Shown here piece after piece: positions 12,678-14,131 of a DNA stretch of 14,131 bases. Each line of letters opens with the position of its first letter. Position 1 is the stretch's first letter. Source of the DNA: Spirochaetota bacterium (GTDB lineage Bacteria; Spirochaetota; JAGLSM01; JAKPMW01). The notes under the pieces were generated by a model. It saw only the letters and a program-made list of their open reading frames with translations, had not been told where the DNA came from and made no database searches. Made by a program: the position numbers and the translations under genes. Where the stretch lies: positions 1-14,131 of the forward strand of contig JAKPMW010000359.1 in the NCBI GenBank assembly GCA_029548715.1, written 5' to 3'.

Positions 12678-14131
12678 CACGCCTGGTGTGCGCCAAGCAC
12701 GGCCCGGGCCCGGCGAATACGGTCAAGACAGCGTTCCCGCCCAAGAACAGTCATGGTTTCAAAGAGCCCCGGAGAAACCGCCCTCGAGGTCACAGCCACC
12801 CGCAGGGGCATGAAGACCTGCCCGGCCTTCATCCCGAGTTCTTCGACAAGGTCCCTCAAAGCGGTCTCCAGACCCTCGTGGGTAAAATCTCCCTGCGCTC
12901 CAAGCCGTTCAGCAGCCAGGTCAAGTATCCGTGCAACCTGCCCGGGTTCGGTCTTTTTGGGCACAAGCAGGCTCCCGTCACCCCAGTCCAGATCGTCGCT
13001 GAAAAAGAAAAACGACTGTTCGGCAATATCACGGAGCAGTACCAGCCTCTCCCTGTAGAGGGGGACAATGGCATTCAGGATACGTTCATGCTCGCCGTTC
13101 CCCGACACGAAAAGGCCGGCCGCTTCAAGATACGGCCTGCAGAGGTTCGCGAGTGTCTGGTCATCGCACAGGCGGATATACTTCCCGTTGTAGTCGTCAA
13201 GCTTGACCCTGTCAAAGACCGGGCTGGCCATCCCTATTTTTTCGAGAACAAATTCCTTTTCGAGCTCATCCATGGCAAACATGCTGCGTTCACCATCATA
13301 CGACCAGCCCAGCAGGGCCAAAAAATTGGTCATGGCCTCGGGAAGATAGCCCATCTCGATAAACTCCCGCACGTTGGTGGCTCCATCACGCTTTGAGAGC
13401 TTCCCACCCGTGGGAGAAAGAATCACGGGCAGATGGACAAAGACCGGAGGTGTCCAGCCAAATGCGGCATAGAGCATGACGTGCTTGGGTGCACTGGAAA
13501 TCCACTCCTCCCCCCGCAACACATGGCTTATTTCCATGAAATGATCATCCACGATGTTGGCCAGATGATAGGTCGGAAAACCGTCAGTCTTGAGGAGAAC
13601 AAGGTCATCCTGCAGCCTGTTTTCAAAGCGCATCTCACCACGCAGGAAATCATGAACCACGGTTTCGCCCTCGCGCGGCACCCTCAGGCGGATGACATGC
13701 GGGACACCGGCATCCATCAGTCTCCTGACTTCGCTGTCGGGGAGGTCCCTGCAATGGCCATCGTAGCGGGTATCACTTTTTTGGGCCTCCCGCATGGACT
13801 CAAGCCGCTCGGGTGTGCAGAAGCAACGGTAGGCATGGCCCGAGGCCAGCAGATCGTCAGCATGCTGCCGGTACAACCCAAGACGCTCGCTTTGCGTATA
13901 CGGACCATACGCCCCACCCTTGTCGGGGCCCTCATCCCAGTCGATCCCGATCCAGCGCATGGAACGCATGATGTCATCCAGGGCATCCGGAACAAGGCGG
14001 GTCCGGTCGGTATCCTCGAGCCTGAGAATAAAGGAACCGCCCGTCCGCCGGGCAAAGAGATAGTTAAACAGGGCGGTCCGCAACCCGCCGATGTGCAGAT
14101 ACCCTGTCGGACTGGGTGCGAAACGGACGCG
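12677..14131 (-). CDS. gltX: Glutamyl-tRNA synthetase (5' end cut by right edge)
   Basis: This class I aminoacyl-tRNA synthetase charges tRNA-Glu. The frame runs unbroken to the window edge, showing 484 residues; only a few N-terminal residues are missing because the family normally begins close to RVRFAPSPTG. The HIGH-type motif is FAPSPTGYLHIGG (4-16) and the KMSKS-type motif is KLSKRDG (244-250). RLEDTDRTR and GIDWDEGP also match. The Zn-binding region reads CFC (103, 105) and YDGHCRD (C127), with Asp where E. coli has His. The C-terminal anticodon-binding domain is complete, with KAGQVFMPLRVAVT near the end. Whether it also charges tRNA-Gln cannot be judged here. Its stop overlaps the U32 start. 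Confidence 0.96.
   Translation of the reverse strand, partial: RVRFAPSPTGYLHIGGLRTALFNYLFARRTGGSFILRLEDTDRTRLVPDALDDIMRSMRWIGIDWDEGPDKGGAYGPYTQSERLGLYRQHADDLLASGHAYRCFCTPERLESMREAQKSDTRYDGHCRDLPDSEVRRLMDAGVPHVIRLRVPREGETVVHDFLRGEMRFENRLQDDLVLLKTDGFPTYHLANIVDDHFMEISHVLRGEEWISSAPKHVMLYAAFGWTPPVFVHLPVILSPTGGKLSKRDGATNVREFIEMGYLPEAMTNFLALLGWSYDGERSMFAMDELEKEFVLEKIGMASPVFDRVKLDDYNGKYIRLCDDQTLANLCRPYLEAAGLFVSGNGEHERILNAIVPLYRERLVLLRDIAEQSFFFFSDDLDWGDGSLLVPKKTEPGQVARILDLAAERLGAQGDFTHEGLETALRDLVEELGMKAGQVFMPLRVAVTSRAVSPGLFETMTVLGRERCLDRIRRARAVLGAHQA

Noticed and set aside
11928..13058. 376-aa plus-strand frame across the U32/gltX junction
   Set aside because: It runs antisense over two strongly recognised genes and has no family motifs.
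1..14131. CRISPR arrays, insertion sequences, prophage or integrase genes, toxin-antitoxin pairs
   Set aside because: No repeated spacer-like units, transposase or recombinase motifs, or paired small toxin-like genes were seen on either strand.

Overview
The window is bacterial, GC-rich (somewhat above 50% by eye) and dominated by housekeeping genes. A near-contiguous minus-strand block runs from the right edge to about 2,026. In transcription order it holds gltX (5' end cut by the window edge), a U32-family RNA-hydroxylation protein, a HIT/HinT protein, then rpsU-dnaG-rpoD (the classic macromolecular-synthesis operon), a tRNA with a CAU anticodon, a coiled-coil/C4 zinc-ribbon protein, a secreted LolA-like protein, an unrecognised coiled-coil protein, and a Rep/UvrD-type helicase.

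Left of the helicase the layout changes. An ECF sigma factor and a downstream exported protein lie on the plus strand (714-2011) and converge on the helicase over a 14-bp gap that holds a possible bidirectional terminator. Divergent from the sigma gene, across an AT-tract-rich intergenic region, is a minus-strand pair: a small membrane protein whose stop codon overlaps the GTG start of riboflavin synthase, which is truncated by the left edge.

Organism: a Gram-negative (diderm) bacterium is inferred from the LolA-like protein and ECF sigma factor. The primary sigma factor is long (about 615 aa, with a large non-conserved insert), as in spirochaetes and many proteobacteria and unlike Bacteroidota. 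My lean is Spirochaetota or a deltaproteobacteria-like lineage, but the window does not settle this. There are no signs of insertion sequences, prophage, CRISPR or recent transfer.

Functionally the block joins translation (gltX, U32 protein, bS21, tRNA), replication initiation (primase), transcription initiation (RpoD) and DNA repair or restart (Rep-like helicase). Several genes appear to start at GTG codons placed 5-7 nt after a strong Shine-Dalgarno sequence. I did not find a convincing undescribed multi-gene system. The best candidates for a second look are the ECF sigma/exported-protein pair, the orphan coiled-coil protein, a His/Asp/Glu-rich tract in RpoD, a 17-residue insertion in the U32 protein, an altered metal motif in the primase, and mismatches in the tRNA anticodon stem.
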